Shown here: piece after piece, positions 8,931 to 16,551 of the stretch
Layout: every line of letters starts with the position of its first letter
Numbering within the stretch: position 1 is the first letter of the stretch
From: Pseudalkalibacillus hwajinpoensis
Lineage (GTDB): Bacteria; Bacillota; Bacilli; Bacillales; Guptibacillaceae
Length of the DNA stretch: 64,000 nt
Direction of reading: 5' to 3'
Assembly (NCBI RefSeq): GCF_015234585.1
Contig: NZ_JADFCM010000008.1
Coordinates: 496,001-560,000, forward strand
Made by a program: the position numbers and the translations under genes
Notes under the pieces: generated by a model
Seen by the model: only the letters and a program-made list of their open reading frames with translations
Database searches by the model: none
Told to the model about the DNA's origin: nothing

Positions 8931-10151
8931 ATGTTAAACGAAAATACAATTAAGGTCGTCAAATCAACTGCTCCGGTATTGCAGGAGCATAGCCAGGAGA
9001 TCGGGGAAAGATTCTATGAATTGTTATTCTCGCGCGTTCCAGATCTATATAATATGTTTAACCAAACGAATCAAAAATTAGGTACTCAACAAGGAGCACT
9101 TGCGTACGGCGTTTATTTAGCTGGAGCCAATATTGATAATCTAGAAGAAATCGAGTCAATGGTAGAGAGAGTGACTGAAAAACACCGGGCTCTAGGTGTT
9201 CAGCCTGAACAATACCCAATTGTAGGGGAAACGTTACTTGAAGCAGTTAAAGATGTTCTGGGCGATACGGCAACAGACGAGATTATCGATGCCTGGGGAG
9301 AAGCTTACACAGCTATTGCAGATATTTTCATTAAAACAGAAGCTAAGCTCTACGAACAAACAGATCAGAAACAGGGTGGATGGATCGGAAATCGTTCTTT
9401 CTATGTCGATCGTAAGGTGAAAGAAAGCGATGTTATTACTTCATTTTATTTAAAACCAGAGGACGGTGGTCCTATTGCGTCTTATAAACCTGGCCAGTAT
9501 CTCACGTTAGAAGCCAATATAGAGGGTGAACAATATTCTCATATGAGGCATTATAGTTTGTCAGATGCTCCTAATAAAGATTATTACCGAATTAGCGTTA
9601 AACGTGAGGATGCCGTAGACGATGCACCAGCCGGAATAGTATCAAACTATCTTCATCATGATATTTCAGAAGGTGACACACTATCTATTGCAGCACCAGC
9701 AGGGGATTTCACCTACACAACTGACGACCAACCTATTGTGTTGATTAGTGGAGGAGTAGGAATTACACCGATGTTGAGCATGCTGAATAGCCTTGTTGAG
9801 AACGGTTCGAGTCGTGAAATCACGTTCATTCATGCTGCTCAAAATAGCAATGTACATGCAATAGGGGAGCACGTAGAGAAGTTAGCGAACGAAAATTCAA
9901 ACGTTTCTTATTATGTGTGTTATTCCGATCCTACTGAACAGGATCGCGCTGAGCTTCGCTTTGATAAAGAAGGGTTGATTGATTTAGATTGGCTTCAATC
10001 AGTCTTATCTGATCATCAAAAAGACTTTTACTTTTGTGGTCCCCTTCCCTTCTTGAAATCTATAAATGAATCGCTTAAAGAATGGGGAGTACCAGCAGAG
10101 AGACGTCACTATGAGTTGTTCAGTCCTGTTAGTACAATTGAGGAAGAATAG
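8931..10151 (+). CDS. hmp: Flavohemoglobin, nitric oxide dioxygenase
   Basis: This 406-residue protein converts nitric oxide and O2 to nitrate using NAD(P)H. An N-terminal globin domain (about 1-140; start MLNENTIKVVKSTAPVLQEH) precedes a ferredoxin-reductase FAD domain containing RHYSLSDAP, then an NAD domain with ISGGVGITPMLSML and the C-terminal YFCGPLPF motif. I place the start at ATG 8931 because AGAAAGGGG lies just upstream; the frame is open further up but without a ribosome site. Length fits the family. The upstream promoter and NsrR-like operator suggest induction by nitric oxide. The nearby nitrate-reduction island and ric gene make nitrosative stress during nitrate respiration the likely context. 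Confidence 0.95.
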   Translation: MLNENTIKVVKSTAPVLQEHSQEIGERFYELLFSRVPDLYNMFNQTNQKLGTQQGALAYGVYLAGANIDNLEEIESMVERVTEKHRALGVQPEQYPIVGETLLEAVKDVLGDTATDEIIDAWGEAYTAIADIFIKTEAKLYEQTDQKQGGWIGNRSFYVDRKVKESDVITSFYLKPEDGGPIASYKPGQYLTLEANIEGEQYSHMRHYSLSDAPNKDYYRISVKREDAVDDAPAGIVSNYLHHDISEGDTLSIAAPAGDFTYTTDDQPIVLISGGVGITPMLSMLNSLVENGSSREITFIHAAQNSNVHAIGEHVEKLANENSNVSYYVCYSDPTEQDRAELRFDKEGLIDLDWLQSVLSDHQKDFYFCGPLPFLKSINESLKEWGVPAERRHYELFSPVSTIEEE

Positions 10152-10220
10152 CTCCCTATTAAAGGGGATAGATAAGCCGATCTAATGGGGCACATAGATA
10201 CGTTGAAGGGAGAGGTATTT

Positions 10221-10379
10221 ATGGAAACGAAAGAAAATGAAAAAGTCCTCCGTTTGCAAACGGTGCTTGAAGAAGCTTTAAAACCGATTACTACAAAATT
10301 GGAAACGTTAGAAAGAGATGTAGCATCGGTACAAAAAGCACAAGAAGAATTAAAAAAGATGGTGCAAAAAGAAAAATAA
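10221..10379 (+). CDS. Small coiled-coil protein (52 aa)
   Basis: The start is chosen at ATG 10221, behind GGGAGAGG. The 52-residue product is highly charged (METKENEKVLRLQTVLEEAL at its start) with heptad-like leucines and valines, so it should form one long helix or coiled coil. No enzyme motif is visible and I do not recognise the family. It is followed by a large palindromic repeat that may also end the transcript. Confidence 0.5.
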   Translation: METKENEKVLRLQTVLEEALKPITTKLETLERDVASVQKAQEELKKMVQKEK

Positions 10380-10420
10380 GCTATTACTCCGAACGTAGAT
10401 ACGATAGTTATTCTCGATAT

Positions 10421-10475
10421 AAATAGATAAATAGTGCCTGACTCCCTATGGGTGACAGGCACTATTTATCTATTT
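10421..10475. repeat. Perfect 20-bp-stem palindrome with GTGCCTG/CAGGCAC core
   Basis: AAATAGATAAATAGTGCCTG is perfectly complementary to the 20 bases starting at 10456, across a 15-base loop. There is no T-run, so it is not a standard terminator, although it could act as one. The GTGCCTG...CAGGCAC core recurs in two other intergenic places of this window (32801-32848 and 41275-41299), which suggests a dispersed repeat family. Confidence 0.6.
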
Positions 10476-10532
10476 GAATAATGGTGAAGAGAAAGAGTTT
10501 TTAACATGAAGGTGGAGAAAGGAGGACAGTTC

Positions 10533-11087
10533 ATGAAAATCTATACGATTGGACATTCCAATCATTCCAAGGAATATTTTCTGGACATGTTGCGAGAAGC
10601 TGACATTACCTACGTGGCGGACATCCGAGCTTTCCCCGGAAGCCGGAAGCACCCGCAATATAAGAGCGAAAATATGAAGGAATGGCTTCGGGAAGCAAAG
10701 ATAGAATACGCACACTTTCCTCTTCTCGGTGGGAGACGACGTCAGTCTAGCTCTGTTGGGGCTGAGTTGAATGAAGGCTGGGAAAACCCTTCATTTCACA
10801 ATTATGCTGATTTTACGTTGACGAACGAATTTATTGAAGGAGTAAAGAAACTAAAGACGCAGGCGAAGAAAATGAACGTGGCCTACATGTGTTCTGAACG
10901 TCATCCCGCCAGATGCCACCGTTTGCTCATCAGTAATTGGTTACAGGCAAACAATTGGGAAGTTCTCCACATCATCGACGATTCTAAAAAAACAATAAAG
11001 CTCGTTAAGCATGAGCTTGGAAAGTGGGGGGCCATGCCAATAATTGAAAAGGATGGCACCGTTGTGTATCCAAATTTATATGAATAA
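10533..11087 (+). CDS. DUF488 family protein
   Basis: This 184-residue protein belongs to the DUF488 family, shown by the N-terminal MKIYTIGHSNHSKEYFLDML, the segment VADIRAFPGSRKHPQY, and the C-terminal MCSERHPARCHRLLI, where Cys and His residues are conserved. The start at ATG 10533 has an AAAGGAGG site. The family is widespread and poorly characterised; the conserved CxE..P..CHR pattern suggests a nucleotide- or nucleic-acid-related enzyme, but that is not established here. The gene converges on the membrane protein gene at 11091-12122, with only three bases between the two stops. Confidence 0.85.
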   Translation: MKIYTIGHSNHSKEYFLDMLREADITYVADIRAFPGSRKHPQYKSENMKEWLREAKIEYAHFPLLGGRRRQSSSVGAELNEGWENPSFHNYADFTLTNEFIEGVKKLKTQAKKMNVAYMCSERHPARCHRLLISNWLQANNWEVLHIIDDSKKTIKLVKHELGKWGAMPIIEKDGTVVYPNLYE

Positions 11088-11090
11088 AGG

Positions 11091-12122
11091 TTACTCCTGT
11101 AAGGTAGTAGGCTCCTTTTCTCTCAGTGAAAGGGAGCCTATCCATAAGATGACCTCTAGACAAAGAAGAAGGATAACAACCCAACTCCATAAGAATATAA
11201 AGTGGTGTTGAAACTGATCGATTAAAGCGATCGAATTTTGTCGCTCGGGCAATGCAATTGAAAAAGCGTAAAACATTCCAAACGTAAAGTTCCTCGACCA
11301 CTGACTCACATCATACGTAAATAACCCCTTTCTCCAACCGTATGCCTGGACTCTCTTGACTGCTCTTATGATTTCGATCGTTTCAACGCTAAGCAAGATA
11401 AGAAGAATCGCTATCCACAAAAAGAAAGAGACCGTTGCCGACAAAGCCTGAGTGGACACCAGTGCCAATCCAGTGATCGATAATGCTCCATGAAGAATGC
11501 AGTTTGTATTCTTCCAATCGTTCTTCAACGACCAGTTTCTTCCTCGCAAATAACGTAAGCTTAGACACCAAATTCCACAAAGATAGAACAGTCCACCTAA
11601 AACCACACCGAACATTAGAACCTCAAGAGGTAAGGCAAACATCTTCGCCCATGTAACGACCAGAGCTTGAGTTGTCACAGTTGATAGCAAAATAATTCCA
11701 TGTATAGAAGCGGTGGATTGTTCTTTCAAGAGAGAATAAAAATGAATAAGGCTACCGCCTAAGAACAGGAAGCTTAGAAATGTATTTAGAATGACAAGTA
11801 TTTGAATGACGTAAAATGATTCAGGAAAATACTTTAACGTTACCTGACAAAGAACAAATATCCCCGCAACCCACGTTCCCATCATAAAAAAACGAACGGG
11901 ATGGTGGAGGACTGTTTCCCTCCATTCTCTACGAGAAAACTGTAGCACTAATGAAGATAATAAGCTCACACTAATTAGCCAAACGCCAATGAGTAACATC
12001 CCACCAAAATTCCGTGCAATGAGAGGGAAAGCCTCGACGTCTGCATAGAGGAAAATCCCAAGTGCCATTAGTATCGCGCCCGATGCCGGATGAATTTCTC
12101 TTCTCTTTATGTTTGCTTTCAT
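11091..12122 (-). CDS. Multi-pass membrane protein, possibly TehA/SLAC1 (TDT)-like
   Basis: This 343-residue protein has about nine or ten hydrophobic helices and almost no soluble domain. The N-terminal IHPASGAILMALGIF segment and the HHPVRFFMMGTWVAG segment resemble the 'aGa..ma.Gi' and 'HP..FF....aG' features of the tellurite-resistance/dicarboxylate (TDT, SLAC1) transporter family, and the length fits. I cannot confirm this without a profile search; it may be an unrelated membrane protein. The start region (ATG at 12122) has only a weak ribosome site. The last codons overlap a hairpin that can end transcription from both sides. Confidence 0.5.
   Translation of the reverse strand: MKANIKRREIHPASGAILMALGIFLYADVEAFPLIARNFGGMLLIGVWLISVSLLSSLVLQFSRREWRETVLHHPVRFFMMGTWVAGIFVLCQVTLKYFPESFYVIQILVILNTFLSFLFLGGSLIHFYSLLKEQSTASIHGIILLSTVTTQALVVTWAKMFALPLEVLMFGVVLGGLFYLCGIWCLSLRYLRGRNWSLKNDWKNTNCILHGALSITGLALVSTQALSATVSFFLWIAILLILLSVETIEIIRAVKRVQAYGWRKGLFTYDVSQWSRNFTFGMFYAFSIALPERQNSIALIDQFQHHFIFLWSWVVILLLCLEVILWIGSLSLREKEPTTLQE
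11109..11139. terminator. Bidirectional hairpin inside the 3' end of the 11091-12122 gene
   Basis: AGGCTCC-TTTTC pairs with GAAA-GGGAGCCT around CTCAGT. It lies after the stop of the DUF488 gene and within the last 17 codons of the converging minus-strand gene, so one hairpin may serve both. Confidence 0.45.
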
Positions 12123-12278
12123 AAAATCACTCGTTTCTTATTAATCACGAGTTCCATGATATAGCTTATTGGTTTATTTAAAAAGACTTTTCTCTTAGGT
12201 TTTAATTCGGATCGAGTTGGCTTCAGAAGCTATTAAAGATAATAACAATTTGAATAAGGGTTTCTTTATATGAAAATA

Positions 12279-12316
12279 GAGATTGAGTAAATGGTTATGG
12301 TTTGAAATAATTGGTA
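12279..12316 (+). promoter_or_regulatory. Upstream element shared with the 7252 gene (copy 2)
   Basis: AGATTGAG followed by TTTGAAATAATTGGTA (12301-12316), identical over 16 bases to 7204-7219. It lies about 65 bases before the TTG start of the next membrane protein gene. Function unknown. Confidence 0.35.
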
Positions 12317-12381
12317 TTAAAGAAGCGGTAACTAAATGAAAAATTTAGACTAGCCTTTTTTAAACGCAAGGAGAGGGGAAT

Positions 12382-12636
12382 TTGAAGACATTCGCATGGA
12401 GCTTATTGCTCATTCATCTAGCTATCTTAATACTGTGGGTGATAAATTCTGGATATCTATTTTCAGTGCTTGGGGTCGTTATTTGGCTTGTTGCTGTGGT
12501 GGCAGGGTTTATCGTTCAGAAACGAATGAAAGAACATCTATTAATGAAGCAGCTATTGTTATTATCTAGTTTCTTTATGGCCTTTTTGAGTTTAATTACT
12601 GTAGGCATTTATTTAGTGACAAGTGCAATGCCGTAA
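12382..12636 (+). CDS. Small membrane protein (84 aa)
   Basis: The start is a TTG at 12382 behind a strong AAGGAGAGGGG site. The 84-residue product has three hydrophobic segments (about 5-22, 24-46 and 56-80) joined by short basic loops (QKRMKEHLLMKQ). No family is recognised. It probably forms a small transcription unit with the membrane gene that follows 64 bases later. Confidence 0.6.
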   Translation: MKTFAWSLLLIHLAILILWVINSGYLFSVLGVVIWLVAVVAGFIVQKRMKEHLLMKQLLLLSSFFMAFLSLITVGIYLVTSAMP

Positions 12637-12700
12637 CTGTAAGTAATAAGGGTGGGAATAGGGGGATGGCAGACTAGTTAAATAAATCATCAAAAAGGAA

Positions 12701-13072
12701 TTGATCATTATCGGGTTTTCACTAGTGTTTTCAATGGTTTTAGGAACGATTGCCATTTTGACGTTTATCGTTACTCCAATTAGAGCTGCTAGAAAAAATG
12801 AAAAAGGAAAACCACCTCGAAAAATCTCTTATGTTATCGTAGGTTTGTTGGTTTTACACTGGGGTTTTTTCTTATGGAATGGTTACGCATTATTACCTGT
12901 GAATATAGCAGATGCCCTATTTATGCCTGTATGGGTAGTGCTTTGCGTCGCAGGTTTGATAATAGCGATCTATGAGTTTAAAAACAACAAAGTTTTTTCA
13001 ATTCCCGTGGCTGGTTTTACAGCAATCAGCTTATTATTTAGCATCTTCATTAACGGCATATCGAATATGTAA
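12701..13072 (+). CDS. Membrane protein (123 aa), start uncertain
   Basis: This frame encodes four hydrophobic helices with a basic loop after the first (RAARKNEKGKPPRK). The start is unclear: TTG 12701 directly abuts the AAAAAGGAA site, leaving no spacer. The next ATG in frame (12734) lacks a site and would cut into the first helix. In-frame ATT at 12707 has normal spacing and could be a rare start. No family is recognised. It is likely co-transcribed with the gene at 12382. Confidence 0.55.
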   Translation: MIIIGFSLVFSMVLGTIAILTFIVTPIRAARKNEKGKPPRKISYVIVGLLVLHWGFFLWNGYALLPVNIADALFMPVWVVLCVAGLIIAIYEFKNNKVFSIPVAGFTAISLLFSIFINGISNM

Positions 13073-13126
13073 GGAGTTCATTCCAGTGATATAGAAATTT
13101 TTATTTTTCGAGAGGTGGATCTAAAT

Positions 13127-13750
13127 ATGGATAGTATTATTTTTGATTTAGATGGAACGATTTGGGATCCGATTGATACTGTACTTGATGCGTGGAATGG
13201 TTGCATCAAGAAGCATAGTCAAATTAACAGAGAACTAACTCGAACTGATTTTGAAGGAACTATGGGGCTACAAGTGCACGACATTAGTGAAAAATTGTTT
13301 CCACATTTGGCAGAGGAAGTACGTGACCAGGTGATGCAAGAGTGTTTAAATACCGAGGAGCATTACTTAAAGAAACAAGGGGGCCGACTTTTCCATAAGG
13401 TAGAGGATGTTCTTAGTGTACTTTCAAAGAAATACAAACTCTATATCGTTAGCAACTGCCAGGATGGATACATCGAATCGTTTTATGAGTTTCATAACTT
13501 AGGCGAGTATTTTTCGGACTTTGAGAATCCAGGGAGAACCGGGCTATCTAAAGGGGAAAATATTAACTTGATTATCGAAAGGAACAACCTAACTAATCCT
13601 ATATATATAGGCGATACAGAAGGTGATTTAAAGGCATCAAGATATGCTGGGATACCTTTTGTTTATGCAAAGTATGGGTTTGGAGAGGTAAGTGAATATG
13701 ATGAGGTTATAGATAGGTTTGAAGAGTTGGTGGAATTATATGGATCTTAA
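13127..13750 (+). CDS. HAD family hydrolase
   Basis: This 207-residue protein is a haloacid-dehalogenase superfamily phosphatase. Motif I is FDLDGTIWD near the N-terminus (nucleophile and acid/base Asp), motif II is YIVSNCQDGYIE, and motif III/IV is IYIGDTEGDLKAS. An alpha-helical cap lies between motifs I and II, as in the phosphoglycolate phosphatase-like subfamily. I choose ATG 13127 because GAGAGGTGG lies upstream; an in-frame GTG at 13115 is part of that site. The substrate cannot be told from sequence. The gene appears to stand alone, followed by about 390 bases without a gene. Confidence 0.85.
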   Translation: MDSIIFDLDGTIWDPIDTVLDAWNGCIKKHSQINRELTRTDFEGTMGLQVHDISEKLFPHLAEEVRDQVMQECLNTEEHYLKKQGGRLFHKVEDVLSVLSKKYKLYIVSNCQDGYIESFYEFHNLGEYFSDFENPGRTGLSKGENINLIIERNNLTNPIYIGDTEGDLKASRYAGIPFVYAKYGFGEVSEYDEVIDRFEELVELYGS

Positions 13751-14136
13751 AGGGGCCTTATGAGAAATAGCCTTGTTATTCTCGGGAGTTAAGTTTAAAG
13801 ATTCTCTCCGGGACAACAAGTATAGCGATGGAGAAAATACGTAAAGTTAATAGTTCAATTAGAAAAACGTACTTTCAAAAATGCGTCTTCTTGAGGAAAG
13901 TTGCTTACATTTTAGTCTAGATCGCTCATTTTTATTAGGAAATATCGTGTTCTACAGTTTGAACGGTAGGCACTGCATTTAAGAGATTGCTAATCCTTTA
14001 GAACTCTCCAGCTATGGCGACTGGTACCCTCTAGAATCAGGTCATTTTGAACAATCTTACATTTATATATTTCATCTGTTTCCTATAAAGGAATGTCCTA
14101 ATCCCCACCTTCATAGACTTAGAGAAAAGAAGGGAG
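13751..14136. other. Gene-free stretch
   Basis: No supported gene, RNA or terminator was found. The rather long open frame before 14150 has no start or ribosome site and is judged chance. An imperfect hairpin near 13760-13790 lacks a T-run. Confidence 0.4.
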
Positions 14137-14508
14137 GTGGTCTCAATAATTGAGTGGAGTGTTACCCTTGTAGCCATCGCGTTTGTTGTTCTTGTCGTCT
14201 ATTTGGTTTTGACATTACGAAAAGTTATGACAACATTGGCAGAAACGAAGGAGACGCTGTCGGGCGTTCGGAATTCTGTAAACGGCATTTCAGATGAAGC
14301 AGAGGAACTGATTCATAAAGCCAATGAAATTTCGGTTGATGTAAAAGGGAAAATGGAAGCCGTTGACCCCTTAATCGAGTCCGCTCATGATGTGGGCGAT
14401 ATGATACACGATGTAACAAGCTCAATAAAAAGAACGGCACTGCAGAAGAACCGTAAGAAAATCATCCATACACAGGAAAGTAAGCCAGTGCACATTAAAT
14501 TGAAATAA
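14137..14508 (+). CDS. DUF948 (YtxG-like) membrane-anchored protein
   Basis: One N-terminal membrane helix (about residues 8-27) is followed by a charged, helix-rich cytoplasmic part, typical of DUF948 proteins such as B. subtilis YtxG, and the length (about 120) matches. The start is unusual: the only in-frame GTG (14137) lies inside the AGGGAGGTGG ribosome site. ATA 14146 or ATT 14149 sit at normal spacing and may be the true, rare start. The family has been tied to general stress in Bacillus, but its molecular role is unknown. A strong terminator follows. Confidence 0.75.
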   Translation: MVSIIEWSVTLVAIAFVVLVVYLVLTLRKVMTTLAETKETLSGVRNSVNGISDEAEELIHKANEISVDVKGKMEAVDPLIESAHDVGDMIHDVTSSIKRTALQKNRKKIIHTQESKPVHIKLK

Positions 14509-14513
14509 GGAGA

Positions 14514-14545
14514 AAGAGGCTGGGTAAACCGGCCTCTTTTTAAAT
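14514..14545 (+). terminator. Intrinsic terminator after the DUF948 gene
   Basis: AAGAGGCTGG pairs with CCGGCCTCTT across a GTAAA loop, followed by a T-rich tail. It begins about five bases after the stop codon. Confidence 0.85.
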
Positions 14546-14649
14546 TTATGAACTTCCGAGGCTAGGATTTATCTATATTGTATAGAGACTTTTAGGTTGT
14601 TCACTATATCATTAGTTCTGTACAACGGTCATGCAGCTTTAATGAAATG

Positions 14650-14687
14650 AAAAAGAGCTTGGAAGCATTGTGCTTCTAAGCTCTTTT
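14650..14687 (-). terminator. Terminator of the bacteriocin precursor gene
   Basis: AAAAAGAGCTTGGAAGC pairs with GCTTCTAAGCTCTTTT around ATTGT. Read on the minus strand it ends in T5, and it lies about 90 bases after the stop of the TOMM precursor gene. It could also act on the plus strand. Confidence 0.75.
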
Positions 14688-14776
14688 CTGTGGGGTTTTA
14701 GCTTATGAAGTAATTCGTTTATCAAAAGCGTGAATAAAATCAATCCAATTTCATTTTATGTTAGGAATTGATCCGA

Positions 14777-15103
14777 TCAGCGTCCGCCACAACGACCACC
14801 GCCTCCACCGCAACGACCGCCACCTCCACATCTTGCGGCACAACCGCCGCATCCAGCGCATCGAGCACAACGCGCGCAGCCGCCGCCGCATCCGGCACAC
14901 CCCGCACATCCAGCACAACCCGCGCATCCAGCGCAGCCTACACAACCTGCGCATCGGAAGCAGCCATAGCAAACAAACCCGATTAAGCGAGAATCATTTG
15001 GATCAACATGTGTATGATAGTTGGCTTGCTCACATGGCACTAAATTTTGGGCATGGTATTCTCCAACATCTAAGTGTTGAAGATCATTTTGAAATTGATT
15101 CAT
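14777..15103 (-). CDS. Heterocycloanthracin/sonorensin-type TOMM precursor peptide
   Basis: This 108-residue peptide has the hallmarks of the heterocycloanthracin precursor family. Its leader (MNQFQNDLQHLDVGEYHAQN, with one Cys at 24) is followed by a cysteine-rich core from residue 45. Residues 45-72 hold ten cysteines in strict Cys-Xaa-Xaa spacing (mostly CAG), then five more at 76-88 and three in Gly/Arg-rich repeats to the end: 18 core cysteines. In known systems such cysteines become thiazoles. The start has a perfect GGAGGTGA site. The locus is monocistronic with its own terminator and no maturation genes beside it. The ThiF-like/YcaO/SagB genes 9.5 kb away on the same strand are the obvious modifying enzymes. 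The core DNA is much richer in G+C than its surroundings, as expected from Gly/Ala/Cys/Arg codons. Confidence 0.93.
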   Translation of the reverse strand: MNQFQNDLQHLDVGEYHAQNLVPCEQANYHTHVDPNDSRLIGFVCYGCFRCAGCVGCAGCAGCAGCAGCAGCGGGCARCARCAGCGGCAARCGGGGRCGGGGGRCGGR

Positions 15104-15159
15104 TTATGTCACCTCCATCATTATTCTTTTCTAATGAGCTAAATGGAACTGCTTTGTCA

Positions 15160-15176
15160 TGAGTAATTACTTCATG
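15160..15176. promoter_or_regulatory. Palindrome upstream of the bacteriocin precursor gene
   Basis: ATGAGTAATTACTTCAT contains the perfect palindrome GTAATTAC flanked by ATGA/TTCAT. It lies 57 bases upstream of the precursor start on the minus strand, where a regulator could bind. Function is inferred from position only. Confidence 0.3.
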
Positions 15177-15215
15177 AAACACCTTCTTCAACAAATTATG
15201 TGAAGTGGTTGGGTA

Positions 15216-15386
15216 ATGTTACTAGGTAAGGAGTGGAAGAAATCGGTACGAGCGGTCATTAGGATGGCGTCTGGGACGAGTGCTATTCTATCGATCGCAC
15301 TCCTTTTCTTCATAAGATGGAATCCATTGAACCGGATCGGCCATTCTGAGCCATTTATAAAAGATAGGGGAGTTCCCCTCAGATGA
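15216..15386 (+). CDS. Doubtful small ORF (56 aa)
   Basis: An ATG opens a 56-codon frame with one hydrophobic stretch (SAILSIALLFFI) and a basic N-terminus. The ribosome site is poor (GGTTGGG), and the 3' end overlaps the first palindrome of the nar control region. It is therefore probably not a gene. Confidence 0.18.
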   Translation: MLLGKEWKKSVRAVIRMASGTSAILSIALLFFIRWNPLNRIGHSEPFIKDRGVPLR

Positions 15387-15400
15387 TAGGGAAGTTCCCT
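15366..15400. promoter_or_regulatory. Tandem AGGG-TTCCCT palindromes, candidate NreC-like activator sites
   Basis: AGGGGAGTTCCCCT (15366-15379) and AGGGAAGTTCCCT (15388-15400) are near-identical palindromes whose centres are about 21.5 bases apart, two helical turns. They lie at about -44 and -65 from the predicted start of the nitrate operon, where a class II activator would bind. The response regulator encoded at 22765 in the same cluster is the natural candidate. Confidence 0.55.
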
Positions 15401-15402
15401 GA

Positions 15403-15431
15403 TTACCTAAATTTGCTCACCTTTCTATAAT
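15403..15431 (+). promoter_or_regulatory. Promoter of the nitrate reduction operon
   Basis: A perfect -10 box TATAAT (15426-15431) is preceded 17 bases earlier by a poor -35 box, TTACCT. That combination is typical of promoters needing an activator. The second palindrome ends two bases before the -35 box. Confidence 0.6.
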
Positions 15432-15465
15432 AAAAGTAACAAGTAACCTGCGAGGGGGAATTTAT

Positions 15466-16551
15466 ATGGCAGAATCTGTACTTCGAAAATCATCCAAATC
15501 CATACGGTCATTCCATCATGCATTTGCTTCAAATTTTGCGAAATCTATGTTTTTTACAATAAGTGGCTTAGTTATCCTATCGTTTATTGCAACGAGAATG
15601 TTCACACACGTCGATTTAAACCTTTATGGCTACATGGTGGGGACGTTCGTATTCATTGGTGGTTTCTTCTATCGTTTCATTGCTTGGGGGGAAAGGCCTC
15701 CAACCAAAATCATTATTAAAAAGGGAATTAAGCTTCTCGGGCGCAAATCAACGTCAAAAACATCTGTTGAACATCTTGGTACATATCAGTTTATCTGGAA
15801 TAGGGGAATTTACCGATGGACACAACATCTTCTGCTTGGCTGGGGCGTCATATTGTCCTGCTTTGTCACATTTCCACTCGTGTTTGGATGGATGTACTTC
15901 ACGATGGAGGAAGGCGGTTATTACACTGTTGTAGGCATGGGCATCAACATAATGACAGTTAATGCCGATGGGATTCTTGCTTTCTTCTTTTACAATGCGT
16001 TGAACTTCACAGCGATTATGGTGATCGCCGGTGTATGTATGGCGCTTTATCGTCGCTTAAAAAATATGCAGGCTAGAGCGGAACAGAATTTTATGTATGA
16101 CTTTCTACCACTCTATCTCTTGCTGTTTATTAGTGTAACAGGTCTTCTTTTAACATTTATGAACGTCTTTTTACATGGGCAGGGGCATTACGTTATGTCA
16201 CTCATCCATCAGTATTCTGTTATCATTACGCTCATTTACTTACCGTTTGGGAAGCTCGCCCATATTCCATTTCGTCCGCTTAGTGTGTTTGCGCGCAATT
16301 ATCGTGAACATTATGCTGAGCAGTCGAAGAAAGCATGCAAGGTATGTGGGGAAAGTTTTGTTTCTACTGAACAATCAAAAGATGTTATGGATGTGCTGAA
16401 TACGAATGACATTACGTTCGATATGGAGGAGGGCTTTAATCTTGCTGAATTATGCCTTCCATGTCGAAGAAAATATCGCATCGCACGATTTTCAGGATTT
16501 GCAACGCATGAAGTGAAAACGAAGGAGGCTAATCAGAATGCAAAGGGATAA
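15466..16551 (+). CDS. NarI-like cytochrome b membrane subunit of nitrate reduction cluster
   Basis: This 361-residue protein has about six membrane helices and histidines suited to heme b binding (TQHLLLGW, HGQGH, LIHQYS, KLAHIPF). The last pair, with the GKLAHIPFRPLSVF segment, resembles the quinol-oxidising NarI/HdrE-type subunits. A soluble C-terminal tail carries two CxxC pairs (CKVC, CLPC) that could bind zinc or an Fe-S centre. It is first in the operon and overlaps the reductase gene by 14 bases. I infer that it takes electrons from menaquinol for the complex. A GCGAGGGGG site precedes ATG 15466. The family call is moderately sure. Confidence 0.7.
   Translation: MAESVLRKSSKSIRSFHHAFASNFAKSMFFTISGLVILSFIATRMFTHVDLNLYGYMVGTFVFIGGFFYRFIAWGERPPTKIIIKKGIKLLGRKSTSKTSVEHLGTYQFIWNRGIYRWTQHLLLGWGVILSCFVTFPLVFGWMYFTMEEGGYYTVVGMGINIMTVNADGILAFFFYNALNFTAIMVIAGVCMALYRRLKNMQARAEQNFMYDFLPLYLLLFISVTGLLLTFMNVFLHGQGHYVMSLIHQYSVIITLIYLPFGKLAHIPFRPLSVFARNYREHYAEQSKKACKVCGESFVSTEQSKDVMDVLNTNDITFDMEEGFNLAELCLPCRRKYRIARFSGFATHEVKTKEANQNAKG

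Noticed and set aside
10109..10462. 117-codon minus-strand frame opposite the coiled-coil gene
   Set aside because: It lacks a ribosome site and overlaps the hmp end, a small well-started gene and a palindrome; Ser/Phe-rich composition is typical of an antisense frame.
13985..14151. Open frame leading into the DUF948 gene
   Set aside because: It has no start codon with a site and does not look like a protein; it is in another frame from DUF948.
14780..14960. Short tandem-like DNA repeats resembling a repeat array
   Set aside because: The periodicity is nine bases or multiples of three and encodes the Cys-Xaa-Xaa core; there are no spacers, so it is not CRISPR.
14758..15162. Three overlapping long frames on both strands in the GC-rich block, including a Thr/Ser-rich and an Arg/His-rich one on the plus strand
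   Set aside because: They are shadows of the Cys-Gly-Ala repeats of the bacteriocin precursor; only the minus-strand frame ending 14777 has a ribosome site, a family-like leader and a terminator.
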